Part shown: one piece after another, positions 17,280-26,623 of the stretch
Layout of the letters: every line of letters begins with the position of its first letter
How positions within the stretch are numbered: the first letter of the stretch is position 1
Source: Rhodocyclaceae bacterium
GTDB lineage: Bacteria; Pseudomonadota; Gammaproteobacteria; Burkholderiales; Rhodocyclaceae
NCBI GenBank assembly: GCA_016702335.1
Contig: JADJEF010000020.1
Location: forward strand, 1,860,001 to 1,924,000
Direction: 5' to 3'
DNA: 64,000 nt
The notes under the pieces: model-generated
What the model was told of the DNA's origin: nothing
Databases searched by the model: none
Seen by the model: only the letters and a program-made list of their open reading frames with translations
Made by a program: the position numbers and the translations under genes

Positions 17280-18581
17280 ATGGTCACTATGGCGAACGTG
17301 CGTTCCGATTCTGCGGCAGGCGAGCTTGGCGCGGGTGCGGCTGCGTCGGGTACGGTGGCGTCCGCCGCAAGCTCGCCGGCCGAGGTTTCGCCCGGCGAAG
17401 CCCAGCGCCTGGCCGAAGCCTTCCGTATCTTCAATCAGGCGTCGGAAGAGCTGGCCGGCGCCTACAGCCACTTGCAAAGTCAGGTGGCGCAGCTCACCGC
17501 CGAACTGGCGGCGGCGAATGGCGCGCTGCGCCAGCAGTATCAGGAAAAAGCGGCGCTGACCGAGCGCCTGACCATTTTGCTCGACGCGCTGCCGGCGGGG
17601 GTGGTGGTGCTTGACGGCGCGGGTCGCATCGAACAGACCAATCCCGCGGCCGAGGCCATGGTGCCCGCTGCGCAAGTCGGCGCTGGCTGGACGGCGCTTG
17701 AGGGCGCACCGCTGTGCGCGACGGACGCTCCGGGGGAGTTTCTCGTCGGTAGCGAGGGCAAAGCGCGCCGTCTGGCGGTGGTGGTGACGCCGCTGGATTC
17801 GGCGGGTGGCCGCATCGTCCTGCTGCACGACATTACCGAGGCGCAGGAACTGCGCACGCAGGCGGCGCGCAACCAGCGTCTCGCGGCCATGGGCGAGATG
17901 GCCGCGCAACTGGCGCACCAGCTGCGCACGCCGCTGGCGGCCGCGTTGCTCTACACCGGTAATCTGGAAAACCCGGACATACCGACCGCCACGCGGGTCA
18001 ATATTGCCCAGAAGGCGGTGTCGCGCCTGCAGCACCTGGAGCGCCTGATTCAGGACATGCTGCTATTTGCCCGGGGCGAAGTCCTCGGGCGTGAGGAGTT
18101 TTCCATTACCGAACTGCTGTCTGACCTGCGTCAGACGTTTGAGCCCCTCGCCGGCGCGCGCGAGGTGCTGCTCGCGGTGAGTGACCGCAGTGCCGGTGGG
18201 CTGGTGATCGGCAATCGCAAGTCGCTCACCGGGGCATTGACCAATTTGCTGGAAAACGCCTTGCACGCCGCACCGGGTGCGAGTGAGCGTGGTCTGGTGC
18301 CCACCGTGTCCTTGTCGGCCGAGACCATCATGAGCAACGACGAGGGCGCCGCTACGTGGCAGATTCGCATTACCGACAATGGCCCAGGCATGGACGCCGA
18401 TACGGCGGCGCGTCTGTTTGAGCCTTTCTTCACCACGCGCACCGAAGGCACCGGCCTCGGTCTGGCGATTGCCCGCGGTGTGGCGCGTGCCCACGGCGGC
18501 GCGATTGATGTGGTTTCCAGCCCCGGCAACGGGGCCGAATTTATCCTGACACTGCCATGCCCACTCCCGACAAAGCCCTGA
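17280..18581 (+). CDS. fleS: FleS/FlrB-type sensor histidine kinase
   Basis: This is a cytoplasmic sensor kinase of 433 residues; ATGs at 17280 and 17289 are both possible. It has a coiled-coil N-terminus (about 40-95), a PAS-like domain (about 97-190), and a dimerisation domain with the phospho-acceptor His213 in QLAHQLRTPLA. The HATPase domain carries N-box NLLENALHAA, DNGPGMD and GTGLGLAIARG. There is no transmembrane segment, as in FleS/FlrB. It overlaps fleR by 25 bp and is divergent from fliF across a 203-bp gap where I found no sigma-54 site. A dispersed repeat encodes QVGAGWTAL (132-140) in the PAS region. Confidence 0.88.
   Translation: MVTMANVRSDSAAGELGAGAAASGTVASAASSPAEVSPGEAQRLAEAFRIFNQASEELAGAYSHLQSQVAQLTAELAAANGALRQQYQEKAALTERLTILLDALPAGVVVLDGAGRIEQTNPAAEAMVPAAQVGAGWTALEGAPLCATDAPGEFLVGSEGKARRLAVVVTPLDSAGGRIVLLHDITEAQELRTQAARNQRLAAMGEMAAQLAHQLRTPLAAALLYTGNLENPDIPTATRVNIAQKAVSRLQHLERLIQDMLLFARGEVLGREEFSITELLSDLRQTFEPLAGAREVLLAVSDRSAGGLVIGNRKSLTGALTNLLENALHAAPGASERGLVPTVSLSAETIMSNDEGAATWQIRITDNGPGMDADTAARLFEPFFTTRTEGTGLGLAIARGVARAHGGAIDVVSSPGNGAEFILTLPCPLPTKP
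17671..17697 (-). repeat. Dispersed short element, copy 5 (inside fleS)
   Basis: CGCAAGTCGGCGCTGGC followed by TGGACGGCGC, read as QVGAGWTA in the kinase frame. The element orientation is opposite to the gene. Confidence 0.65.
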
Positions 18582-20002
18582 ACCTGCTCGTTGTTGAAGA
18601 TGATGCGTCCTTGCGCGACGCTTTGCTCATTACGCTGGAGGCCGGGGGCTTTCGTGTCACCGGGGCCGACGGCGGGCCGGCCGCGCTGGAGGTGCTGGCC
18701 AATCCTGGCAAGACGGGCGGCGTGCACATGGTGGTTTCCGACCTGCGTATGTCGCCGATGGATGGCCTGACATTGCTCGGCGAGATTCGCCAGCGGCATC
18801 CCGGGCTGCCGGTGATGCTGATGACGGCGTTTGGCGATGTCGACAAAGCGGTGGCGGCGATGCGCGGCGGGGCGTGCGATTTCATGCTCAAGCCCTTCTC
18901 GCCTGCCGCCCTGATTGAGGCGATTCGTCGCTACGCCGTGCCGCCGACCCCGGCCGAGGGCGTGATAGCGGCGGACCCGCGCACCAGCGATACACTCCTG
19001 ATGGCCGCACGCGTCGCCAAGACCGATGCCACCGTGCTGCTCACCGGCGAGTCGGGTGTGGGTAAAGAAGTTTTTGCCCGTTACATTCACGACCAGTCGC
19101 CGCGCAAGAGTGGGCCCTTCGTGGCGATCAATTGCGCCGCCATTCCCGACCAATTGCTCGAAGCCACCTTGTTCGGCTACGAGAAGGGTGCCTTTACTGG
19201 CGCGCAGGCCGCGCAGGCTGGCAAGTTCGAGCAGGCCAACGGCGGCACGCTGCTGCTCGACGAAATTTCGGAAATGCCGCTGGGTTTGCAGGCCAAGCTG
19301 CTGCGCGTCTTGCAGGAGCGCGAGGTCGAGCGCGTCGGCGGCAAAAAGCCGTTGCCCATCGATATCCGGGTGCTGGCCACCAGCAACCGCGACATGCTCA
19401 GCGAAGTGCGTGCCGGCCGTTTCCGTGAAGATCTCTACTACCGGCTCAATGTCTTCCCGCTCGAGATCGCGCCCTTGCGCCAGCGCCCCGGCGATATCGT
19501 GCCACTGGCCCGGCATACGTTGAGCCGGCTTGCCGCCGCGCAGCGCAAAGCGGCAAGATTTGCCGCTACCGCCGAGGCGCGTCTTGCCGCCTACCCGTGG
19601 CCCGGCAATGTGCGCGAACTGGAGAACGTGGTTCAACGCGCGCTGATTCTCGCGGCGGGCGAGGTCATCGGGCCGGACGACCTGGTGCTCTCGGGGGCGG
19701 CCACGGCGACCTTTGAAAGTGCTGCGGTGCCGGTAATCGCCGTGTCACCAGCGCCGACTTCCGGGTTCACTCCCCAAAGTTATCAACCGCTTAGCCCGGT
19801 TGCGCCGGTTAATTCAGCCTCTGCGGCGGCTCCAGCGAACATGAAAGATCTGGAGCGCCAGCACATCCTCGACACTCTGGCCAGTTGCGGCGGCTCGCGC
19901 AAGAAGGCGGTGGCGGCGCTAGGTATCTCGGAACGAACCTTGCGTTACAAGCTGGCGCAGTACCGTGACGAGGGATTTTTTAACGACGAGGAACAGGAAT
20001 GA
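18557..20002 (+). CDS. fleR: FleR/FlrC-type sigma-54-dependent response regulator
   Basis: The 481-residue NtrC-family activator has a receiver domain (1-125, phospho-acceptor Asp62 in VVSDLRMS, acidic pocket EDD at 14-16). The AAA+ sigma-54 interaction domain shows Walker A GESGVGKE (164-171) and GAFTGA (211-216). A Fis-type helix-turn-helix ends the protein (SRKKAVAALGISERTLRYKL). By analogy with FleR/FlrC it should turn on basal-body and hook genes. The sigma-54 site just before fliE fits this. Linker residues near 393-403 (IAVSPAPTSG) come from a dispersed repeat copy. Confidence 0.92.
   Translation: MPTPDKALNLLVVEDDASLRDALLITLEAGGFRVTGADGGPAALEVLANPGKTGGVHMVVSDLRMSPMDGLTLLGEIRQRHPGLPVMLMTAFGDVDKAVAAMRGGACDFMLKPFSPAALIEAIRRYAVPPTPAEGVIAADPRTSDTLLMAARVAKTDATVLLTGESGVGKEVFARYIHDQSPRKSGPFVAINCAAIPDQLLEATLFGYEKGAFTGAQAAQAGKFEQANGGTLLLDEISEMPLGLQAKLLRVLQEREVERVGGKKPLPIDIRVLATSNRDMLSEVRAGRFREDLYYRLNVFPLEIAPLRQRPGDIVPLARHTLSRLAAAQRKAARFAATAEARLAAYPWPGNVRELENVVQRALILAAGEVIGPDDLVLSGAATATFESAAVPVIAVSPAPTSGFTPQSYQPLSPVAPVNSASAAAPANMKDLERQHILDTLASCGGSRKKAVAALGISERTLRYKLAQYRDEGFFNDEEQE
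19735..19764 (+). repeat. Dispersed short element, copy 6 (inside fleR)
   Basis: AATCGCCGTGTCACCAGCG followed by CCGACTTCCGG, in the linker between the AAA+ domain and the helix-turn-helix. It is read as IAVSPAPTSG, the same peptide as in fliH. Confidence 0.75.
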
Positions 20003-20017
20003 GCTCAAGAATCCGGC

Positions 20018-20033
20018 AGGCATGCCGATTGCT
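20018..20033 (+). promoter_or_regulatory. Sigma-54 promoter of fliE
   Basis: AGGCATGCCGATTGCT matches the sigma-54 consensus TGGCAYR-N4-TTGCW, with GG and GC separated by exactly 10 bases. It lies 38 bp before the fliE ATG and just after fleR, whose product is a sigma-54 activator. Confidence 0.75.
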
Positions 20034-20070
20034 ATAGAAATATCGGACAAGCTCTGCTAACGTAACCCAC

Positions 20071-20397
20071 ATGGCCATCGACACCCAAAAACTCGACCAG
20101 ATGCTCACCGAGCTGCGCTCGGCGTCATCCCTTGCCGGCGGCAAGGCGGCGGGTAATGTGGCTCCCGCGGATGGCCCCGACTTTGCCTCTGTGCTCAAAG
20201 GCACCATCGACCAGGTCGCCGCCGCACAGCAAGAGGCGAGCAAAATGGCCGAGGGCTTCGCCGCCGGGCAGGGCGATGTCAATCTTCAGGACGTGATGGT
20301 CAATCTGCAAAAAGCCAATGTCTCGTTTCAGCAGATGGTGCAGGTGCGCAACAAACTGGTGTCGGCGTATCAGGACATCATGAACATGCAGGTCTGA
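20071..20397 (+). CDS. fliE: FliE, flagellar basal body rod adaptor
   Basis: FliE joins the MS ring to the rod and is an early export substrate. It is 108 residues, the family norm. The conserved C-terminal helix contains VNLQDVMVNLQKANVSFQQM and VQVRNKLVSAYQDIMNMQV. It is monocistronic here, with its own sigma-54 promoter and a terminator right after the stop. Confidence 0.96.
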   Translation: MAIDTQKLDQMLTELRSASSLAGGKAAGNVAPADGPDFASVLKGTIDQVAAAQQEASKMAEGFAAGQGDVNLQDVMVNLQKANVSFQQMVQVRNKLVSAYQDIMNMQV

Positions 20398-20418
20398 TTT
20401 TTCTCAGGCCCCAATGAG

Positions 20419-20446
20419 CAAAGCCCCGCGAGGGGCTTTGTTGTTT
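20419..20446 (+). terminator. Rho-independent terminator after fliE
   Basis: The stem AAAGCCCC / GGGGCTTT with a short GCGA loop is followed by TTGTTT, 22 bp after the fliE stop. It separates the flagellar locus from the convergent secretion genes. Confidence 0.85.
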
Positions 20447-20482
20447 CTGGCGCGGGTATCGGCGCGGCTTAATACCTGTGCA

Positions 20483-21928
20483 TCACGGCTCGCGGAAGGC
20501 CCCAAACGTGCGGCGGGTAATCGGCTCGATCAAATACACCAGGAAGCTGCGCTCGCCCGTCTTGATGACCACATCGGTGCTCATGCCCGGCCTGAGCACC
20601 CGGCCTTGCAGTTTGGCCATGCCTTCGTCGGTCACTTCAACGCGCGCCACGTAATACGGCTGGGCCAACGGTCCGCCGCCGGGCGGTGCTTCCTGTGCGT
20701 CAGCGGACACCGAGATCACCCGCCCGGCTACCACCAGGCCAGGCGCATCGATAAAGGCATTGATGCGCACGTCGGTTGCCAGCCCTTCCCGCAAGCGGCT
20801 CGCTGCGGTAATGGGTACTTTGGCTTCCAGCACCAGGCGGTCACCGGTGGGGACGATCTCCATCAGCTTGGCGCCACCGGGAATCACCGACCCGGGGGCC
20901 ATCGGCATGAGCGAAACCACCTGACCTGAAATCGGTGCATGCACGATGGTGCGGTCGAGTTCGAGTTTCGCGTCTTTCATTTTCTCGCTCAGTGACGCTA
21001 CCTCTCGTCGGGTTTCTGCGGTCTGTGTTTCCACCTCTTTGAGAAAGTCGTGGCGGCGCTGCAGGATGCGTAGCCGGATCTCGGAGGCCGCGCTTGACTC
21101 CTTTGCGCTTCGCGCTTCCATGTCGCTGATCACGCTGGTCAGCTCAGCCAGTTGGCGTTCCTGTTCAAGATAGCGATTGCGGGCGGTATAGCCGGACTCC
21201 ACCAGCGGCTTTACCGTTTCCAGTTCGGCGGCCAGCGACTGTGATTGGCCACGCTTGGCCGCCAACTGCCGACGCAAGCCCTCAGCCTGCGCGCGCGATG
21301 CGTTGAGAGTTTCACCCAGCATGGCGACTTCACCGCGAAAGGATTCCTGGCGCGCCCGAAACAGTTGCTGCTGGGCCCGGAGCAAATCCTTGCGTTCGAG
21401 CATGTCGGCGAAGCGTTCCACTTCCTCTGGAAAGAGCACCTCAGATGAGCCTTCAATCTCTGCTTCCAGCCGCGCCAGACGAGCCGACGCCGACACGAAT
21501 TCCAGTATGGTCGTGTCATACGCTGTTTGCGCACGCGCGGATTTGAACTCCAGCAGAATTTCGCCTTCCTCGACCATCTCGTGCTCGCGCAGATGCACCT
21601 GCTCGACGGTGCCTCCGGCCATATGGGTGATGACTTTCCGCTTTGATTCGACCATTACCGTGGCGGGGGCGGGAATGCCTTCCGCCAGGGGCGCGAAACC
21701 GGCCCACAGACCACAGAGACCGAAGCTGATAAAAATGACCCGATAGCCGAAGCGAATCGCGTCAGCGGGGTCATCCAGATCGTCAACCGTGGTGCCGTCA
21801 GGTGCTGCAATTTTTGGTCGTTCGCCGGGGTTAAGCGCGTCTGCAGCCGTGGCGGGGGGGGCTTTCTGTGCGGGCGTTTTGCTCCCGAACAGTCGCTTCC
21901 ACCAGGGTAGGGTTTGGGCTGCGGTCAT
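20483..21928 (-). CDS. Type I secretion membrane-fusion protein (HlyD/PrtE family)
   Basis: This adaptor links an inner-membrane ABC exporter to an outer-membrane TolC-type channel. The 481-residue protein has a cytoplasmic N-terminus, one transmembrane helix (about 62-83, FGYRVIFISFGLCGLWAGFA) and a lipoyl-type half motif (about 90-130). A long coiled-coil hairpin follows (about 140-320), then the closing half-motif and beta domain, in which IVHAPISGQVVSLMPMAPGS is typical of HlyD/PrtE. It lies 3 bp after the ABC exporter gene. No outer-membrane channel gene is in the window. The giant repeat protein at 52962 is a candidate substrate by inference. Confidence 0.93.
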   Translation of the reverse strand: MTAAQTLPWWKRLFGSKTPAQKAPPATAADALNPGERPKIAAPDGTTVDDLDDPADAIRFGYRVIFISFGLCGLWAGFAPLAEGIPAPATVMVESKRKVITHMAGGTVEQVHLREHEMVEEGEILLEFKSARAQTAYDTTILEFVSASARLARLEAEIEGSSEVLFPEEVERFADMLERKDLLRAQQQLFRARQESFRGEVAMLGETLNASRAQAEGLRRQLAAKRGQSQSLAAELETVKPLVESGYTARNRYLEQERQLAELTSVISDMEARSAKESSAASEIRLRILQRRHDFLKEVETQTAETRREVASLSEKMKDAKLELDRTIVHAPISGQVVSLMPMAPGSVIPGGAKLMEIVPTGDRLVLEAKVPITAASRLREGLATDVRINAFIDAPGLVVAGRVISVSADAQEAPPGGGPLAQPYYVARVEVTDEGMAKLQGRVLRPGMSTDVVIKTGERSFLVYLIEPITRRTFGAFREP

Positions 21929-21931
21929 GGC

Positions 21932-23724
21932 TTACTCGGCAGCCTTTGGCGCACTGGCGGGGGCTGCAGCGCCGCCCTTCTGGGGGGGCGGTACGCCAGC
22001 GGCGACGGCGAGCTTGGCCATGACTTGTTCGCGCGGGCCATAGAGCGAAACCTGCCCGCCCTGCATGACCAGCATCAGGTCGCAGTTACGAATCGCGATG
22101 GGGCGGTGGCTGACGATCAGCACTGTCTGCCCGCGCTTCTTGGCCGCTTGCAGGGCTCGGTCCAGCGCCAGTTCGCCCGCTTCATCGAGATTGGCATTGG
22201 GTTCGTCGAGTACCAGCAACGGGGGCGAGCCGTACATCGCCCGTGCCAAGGCAATGCGCTGGCGCTGGCCACCGGAAAGAAAGCCGCCACTGGCCCCGAC
22301 CTGCGTGGCGTAGCCATCGCTCATCTGCAAAATCATGTCGTGCACTCCGGCGTCGTTCGCCGCAGCGATGACCTTGTCGCTCTCTACGGCACCGAGGCGG
22401 GCGATATTGTCGGCCACGCTGCCTTCGAACAGCTCCACATCCTGCGGCAGATAGCCTACGTAGGGCCCGAGCAACTCGCGCCGCCAGGTTTGCAGGTCAG
22501 CCCCGTCCAGACGCACGGTGCCCATCTTGGGTTGCCAGACGCCGGTGATCAGCCGCACCAGTGTCGATTTACCCGAGGCACTGGCCCCGACAATCGCCAC
22601 AATGACACCGGCGGGAATTTTCAGATTGATGTTCTGAACGAAAGGCGTCGAGACGCCGGGAGCGCCACCGAAGATACCCTCCAGCCACACTTCGCCCTTG
22701 GGGGCCGGCAGGGTGACATTGGAATACTCCTTTTCCTCGGTGACCAGGGCGTCGTTCAGCCGTTTCCACGACTCGTGGGTGGTGCCCCACTGCGACCAGG
22801 TCATGGTGAGCGCTTCGATCGGCCCCATGATCCGACCCGAGAGTAGGAGGCGGCAAAGACGATCCCCGGAGAAACATCCGAGGTCACAAACAGAAAGCCG
22901 CCGACCGCCATCGAAAGACCTTGATTGGTAGCGCGCACGAATTTGGAAATACTTTGCGTGACGCCGGCCCGGTCCGAGGCTTGCGCTTGCTTGATCAAGT
23001 GCATGTCCTGCTTCTCTTGCCAGCGTCTTAGCATCTGCGGGAACATGCCCATGGCTTCGATCACATCACCATGGCGCATGTTGATGGCGACAAACTGCTG
23101 CGCCTCGGCGGCGCTGTTCTGTGCGTCAATGAGCGGCTCGTGCGTCGAGCGCTCGGTCAGCACGGTGAGCAACGCCATGAGCACGCCGCCGCCGACGGTG
23201 ACCGCAAAGAGCAGTGGGTGGAGAATGAATGTCACCACGGCAAAGATGGGCACCCACGGCGCATCAAGCGCCGCCAGCAGTGAATGGCCGGTGAGGAACA
23301 TGCGTACTTGCTGCAGGTCGGAGAGCAGGCGACGACCATCGGGCGACTGTTCCAGCTCGCAGCGATGGGATATGGCCAGCAGGCGGGCACCGACGCGCTT
23401 GTCCATGCGCACCCCCAAGCGCACCATGATGCTGGTGCGGGCCCATTCCAGCGCACCATTGACCGCGAAAAACACCATGGCCACGAGGCTGAGCATGAGC
23501 AAGGTGGTCAGGCTGCGACTGGTCATGACGCGGTCGGAAATCTGCATCATGTAGATCGTCGGCGCCAGCATCAGAAAATTGATGGCGAAGCTGAAGATGA
23601 ACACGGCAACCCAGGCTTGCCTGGATTCGCCAAGCACAGTGATGAGCGGCAGGCGACCGAACTTCCCCGATTTCCCCTTGCTTTTCGGGTCGTCAGCGTG
23701 CGCTTTGGACGGAGATAATGCCAT
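21932..23724 (-). pseudogene. Type I secretion ABC exporter (PrtD family), split by a frameshift
   Basis: Two overlapping minus-strand frames together make one PrtD-like permease-ATPase. The first (23724 to 22801) has the transmembrane region (WVAVFIFSFAINFLMLAPTI, YMMQISDRVMTSRSLTTLL). The second (to 21932) has Walker A GASASGKST, the ABC signature LSGGQRQR and Walker B LLVLDEPNANLD. The homology switches frame near 22841-22848. Restoring one base there would give the family-typical wording LSGRIMGPIEALTMTWSQW and one protein of about 596 residues. The rest is intact, so this is either a very recent mutation or a base-calling error. An in-frame ATG at 22828 could otherwise give a free ATPase domain. 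Confidence 0.85.
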
Positions 23725-23826
23725 TGTGCGAGTTTACGGTGCCAATCTGGGTGCCATGGAAGCTAACAGAACGGCAAAACCGCGCTAAACCGGGGCTTGC
23801 AGGCCCGGCGCGTACCAGGTTGCGCC

Positions 23827-25728
23827 ATGGGGAACGCCGTGCCAGAAGCAGAGATTGATTTCGAAGCGCTGCAAAAAACGCTGATCGCCGCGATAAGTGC
23901 CCAGCAGGCGGGCGATGAAGCGGGGGCGGAAGCCTTGTTCCGGCAGGTGAACCAGACCGTTCCCGGACACCCGGCCGCCGCCTATTCTTTGGGCGTCATT
24001 GCCCTGCGCCGGGGCGACTCGGACGCCGCGCGCTATTGGGCCAAGACGGGGCTTGAAGCCACTACGAGCTACGCACCGCTGTACTTTTTGGCGGGGGCCG
24101 CAGTGCGCGCCGCCGGCGGCGATGCCGATGTGGTGGTGCAGTTCTATGATCGCGCCGTCGCCTTGCAACCGGATTATCTGGAGGCGCACGTCAATGCTGG
24201 TGTGGTGCTGCGCGATTCCCTGCGGCACCGTGACGCCCTGGAGCGGTTTCAACGCGCGCTGGCCGTCAATCCGCGCTATCCCACCGCCCTGGTTAATGCC
24301 GGCATCCTGCTCACCGAATTCAAGCGCAACGAGCAGGCCATCGAGATGTTTGCGCGGCTGCTCGAGGTTGATCCCGACTACGAGTATGGGCTCGGACTGC
24401 TGCTGTTTGAAAAGATGCACATCTGCGACTGGACTGACTATGAGCCCATGAAGGCGCGCGTACTCGCGGCCAACCGTGAGGGCAAGCGTAGCTGCAAGTC
24501 GTTGTCCATGATGGCGTTTTCCGATGATTACCGCGATCACCAGCGTGCGGCGCAGACGTTTGCCGAGCATCTCTACGGCCCCAGCGACAAACCGCTTTGG
24601 CGCGGTGAGCGCTACCGTCACGAGCGTATTCGTCTGGCCTACATTTCACCCGATCTGCGCGAACACCCGGTCGGGCACCTGATTGCCGGCGTGATCGAGC
24701 ATCACGACCGCACGCGCTTCGAGTTGATAGCCATTTCGCTGGGCATCGAGGACCAAAGCCGCATCCGGGCGCGAATGCGCGCCGGCTTCGATCGTTTCAT
24801 CGATGTGCAACGCCTCAATGCCGTGCAGATTGCCCGTTTGATCCGTGAGTTGGAAGTCGACATTCTGGTCGACCTGGGCGCCTTCACCGCCGATTCTCGC
24901 CCCGACGTGCTGGGGCAGCGACCCGCACCGGTGCAGGTGAATTACCTCGGTTACTGCGGCACCATGGGCGCGAGCTATATGGATTACCTGATTGCCGACC
25001 GGCAGGTCGTGCCGCCCGAGCACTGGGGCGGCTATCAGGAAAAAATCGTCTATCTGCCCGATAGCTACTTGCCCACTGACGGCTCGATCGCCGTGCCACC
25101 AGCACCGACTAGGGGACAGCACGAGTTGCCAGAGACGGGATTTGTGTTCTGCGCCTTCAACCACGACTTCAAGATTTCGCCGGACATCTTTGCCATCTGG
25201 ATGCGCCTGTTGCAACGCACTCCCGGCAGTGTGTTGTGGCTGATGTCGCGCCATCCGCTATCGCAGCGCAACCTGTGTGCCTACGCGCAAGCGCACGGAG
25301 TTGATCCGGCGCGGCTGGTGTTTGCCAAGCGTCTGCCCAAGGTTGAAGACCATCTGGCGCGCTACCGGATTGCCGACCTGTTCCTCGATACCTTTCCCTA
25401 TAACGCCCACACCACGGCGGCCGATGCGCTGATGGCCGGTTGCCCGCTGGTCACCTGCATGGGCAATGCCTTTCCGGCGCGGGTGGCGGGCAGCTTGCTG
25501 CATCAGGTGGGCTTGCCGGAGCTGGCGACGCGCTCGTTGGGCGAGTACGAAGAACTGGCCGGGGCACTCGCGGCCGACGCGCCGCGCCTGGCGGGAATTC
25601 GCACCCGTCTGGAAGCCGCGCGGAGCACCTCACCACTGTTTGATACCGCCCGCTATTGCCGCAATCTGGAGGCCGCGTATTTCGCCATGTGGCGCAAGCA
25701 GGAGTTGACGGTGGCGGATGCGCTGTAA
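23827..25728 (+). CDS. TPR/SPINDLY-type O-GlcNAc transferase-like glycosyltransferase (GT41)
   Basis: The protein has 633 residues from the ATG at 23827; a TTG at 23797 would add ten. TPR helices fill about residues 10-210 (AAYSLGVIALRRGDSDAARYW; ALERFQRALAVNPRYPTALV). The C-terminal SPINDLY/OGT catalytic region follows (RLAYISPDLREHPVGHLI; PAPVQVNYLGYCGTMGASYM; the sugar-nucleotide site around DLFLDTFPYNAHTTAADALM). Such enzymes glycosylate Ser/Thr of proteins, in bacteria including adhesins and flagellins. It diverges from the type I secretion operon. A dispersed repeat encodes IAVPPAPTRG at about 421-430, in a loop. Confidence 0.88.
   Translation: MGNAVPEAEIDFEALQKTLIAAISAQQAGDEAGAEALFRQVNQTVPGHPAAAYSLGVIALRRGDSDAARYWAKTGLEATTSYAPLYFLAGAAVRAAGGDADVVVQFYDRAVALQPDYLEAHVNAGVVLRDSLRHRDALERFQRALAVNPRYPTALVNAGILLTEFKRNEQAIEMFARLLEVDPDYEYGLGLLLFEKMHICDWTDYEPMKARVLAANREGKRSCKSLSMMAFSDDYRDHQRAAQTFAEHLYGPSDKPLWRGERYRHERIRLAYISPDLREHPVGHLIAGVIEHHDRTRFELIAISLGIEDQSRIRARMRAGFDRFIDVQRLNAVQIARLIRELEVDILVDLGAFTADSRPDVLGQRPAPVQVNYLGYCGTMGASYMDYLIADRQVVPPEHWGGYQEKIVYLPDSYLPTDGSIAVPPAPTRGQHELPETGFVFCAFNHDFKISPDIFAIWMRLLQRTPGSVLWLMSRHPLSQRNLCAYAQAHGVDPARLVFAKRLPKVEDHLARYRIADLFLDTFPYNAHTTAADALMAGCPLVTCMGNAFPARVAGSLLHQVGLPELATRSLGEYEELAGALAADAPRLAGIRTRLEAARSTSPLFDTARYCRNLEAAYFAMWRKQELTVADAL
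25086..25112 (+). repeat. Dispersed short element, copy 7 (inside GT41 gene)
   Basis: GATCGCCGTGCCACCAGC followed by ACCGACTAGG, somewhat diverged, read as IAVPPAPTR, the same frame as in fleR. Confidence 0.5.
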
Positions 25729-26054
25729 GGAAAGCGCTTCGATATAGCAGTAATTGTTCGGCGAGGCGATTATCGTGGTACCGCAAGTCCCGCAGGGTTT
25801 TCCTTCGGTCATCGGCGCTGGTGCGATGAAATGCCCCGTAGCAGGTACGGCGATCGAGACGAACTCGGACTCAGTCAAGTTCAGAGCCTAGACTGGCTGC
25901 TACCAGTCGGGTATTGCCCGTCAGCGTTGGCTGTCGGTTTTCTCTTGCTTCCATCAAGCAAAGGTAGTTACCTGGAGGAAGAAACGGCATAGAGTTACGG
26001 ACAGGATCATCGCTGGACTTGCCAAAATTTGCCAAACATTGTAGTGTGCCGCCC
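25729..26054. other. Gap between GT41 gene and parD: no gene supported
   Basis: These 326 bases hold no convincing gene. A degenerate trace of the dispersed element (GTCATCGGCGCTGGTG, 25809-25824) is the only recognisable part on the left. The right end carries the probable parDE control region. A short minus-strand frame over the left half lacks family resemblance. Confidence 0.5.
26019..26047 (+). promoter_or_regulatory. Probable parDE promoter with direct repeats
   Basis: Two direct copies of TTGCCAAA (26019-26026 and 26029-26036) lie just upstream of parD. The first could be a -35 (TTGCCA) spaced 17 bases from TAGTGT. Direct or inverted repeats here would suit autoregulation by the antitoxin, but the promoter call is weak. 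Confidence 0.3.
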
Positions 26055-26300
26055 ATGACGACAATGAACATTTCTCTCCCTGATACGCTCAAGGAGTTCG
26101 TGGATCAGCAGGTAAGCACCGCTGGTTATGGCACGTCCAGTGAGTATGTGCGCCAACTGATTCGTCGCGATCAGGATCGGTTTCGGTTACGTAATCTATT
26201 GCTCGAGGGAGCGCAGTCGCCCCCGACCGGTATAGCCGATGCAGACTACTTTGCCTCACTTCGTTCAGACATCAAGACGCGATTGGCAAAATCAGCATGA
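26055..26300 (+). CDS. parD: ParD-type antitoxin
   Basis: The antitoxin has 81 residues. The N-terminal ribbon-helix-helix DNA-binding region (MNISLPDTLKEFVDQQVS, then YGTSSEYVRQLIRRDQ) is typical of ParD/CopG-like antitoxins. The C-terminal half should wrap around the toxin. I chose the ATG at 26055 because it aligns with family starts; an in-frame upstream start at 26019 would add 12 residues from within the repeat-bearing control region. The stop overlaps the toxin ATG. Confidence 0.9.
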   Translation: MTTMNISLPDTLKEFVDQQVSTAGYGTSSEYVRQLIRRDQDRFRLRNLLLEGAQSPPTGIADADYFASLRSDIKTRLAKSA

Positions 26301-26623
26301 AGCCGTTGGTCCGCCGCAAGTGTGCGGACTTGGATGTTCAGGAGGCTGTTGATTACTATCTGCTGAATGCTCCCGAGTATGTTTTGACTTTCGTTGATGA
26401 CTTGGAAAAAGCATACCGCCACATTCAGCGCCAACCCGCTACTGGGTCGCCTCGGTATGCGCACGAATTGAATCTGCCGGGATTGAGATTTTGGGGCTGC
26501 AAGCGATTTCCCTACTTGGTGTTTTACTTTGAGAGCAACGAACAGATCGATATCTGGCGGGTGCTTCACGGTAGTCGAGATATCCCTGCCTGGCTAAGCG
26601 ATGAGCCGAATCAGGAGAATTAG
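26297..26623 (+). CDS. parE: ParE/RelE-superfamily toxin
   Basis: This 108-residue toxin is coupled to parD through an ATGA overlap. It shows the ParE pattern: ADLDVQEAVDYYLLNAPEYV, then RHIQRQPATGSPRYAHELNL, then FPYLVFYFESNEQIDIWRVL and HGSRDIPAWL. ParE toxins usually poison DNA gyrase. The pair sits at the boundary between the secretion genes and the glycan operon, a common place for a stabilising module. Confidence 0.9.
   Translation: MKPLVRRKCADLDVQEAVDYYLLNAPEYVLTFVDDLEKAYRHIQRQPATGSPRYAHELNLPGLRFWGCKRFPYLVFYFESNEQIDIWRVLHGSRDIPAWLSDEPNQEN

Noticed and set aside
22836..22850. Programmed frameshift in the ABC exporter
   Set aside because: There is no slippery heptamer or homopolymer, and PrtD-type exporters are not known to need one; mutation or sequencing error is simpler.
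25806..25826. Further copy of the dispersed short element
   Set aside because: Only about 14 bases match, too few to claim a copy.
25630..25878. 82-residue minus-strand frame over the GT41 gene end and gap
   Set aside because: Half lies antisense to the GT41 gene, it has no ribosome-binding site I can support, and no family resemblance.
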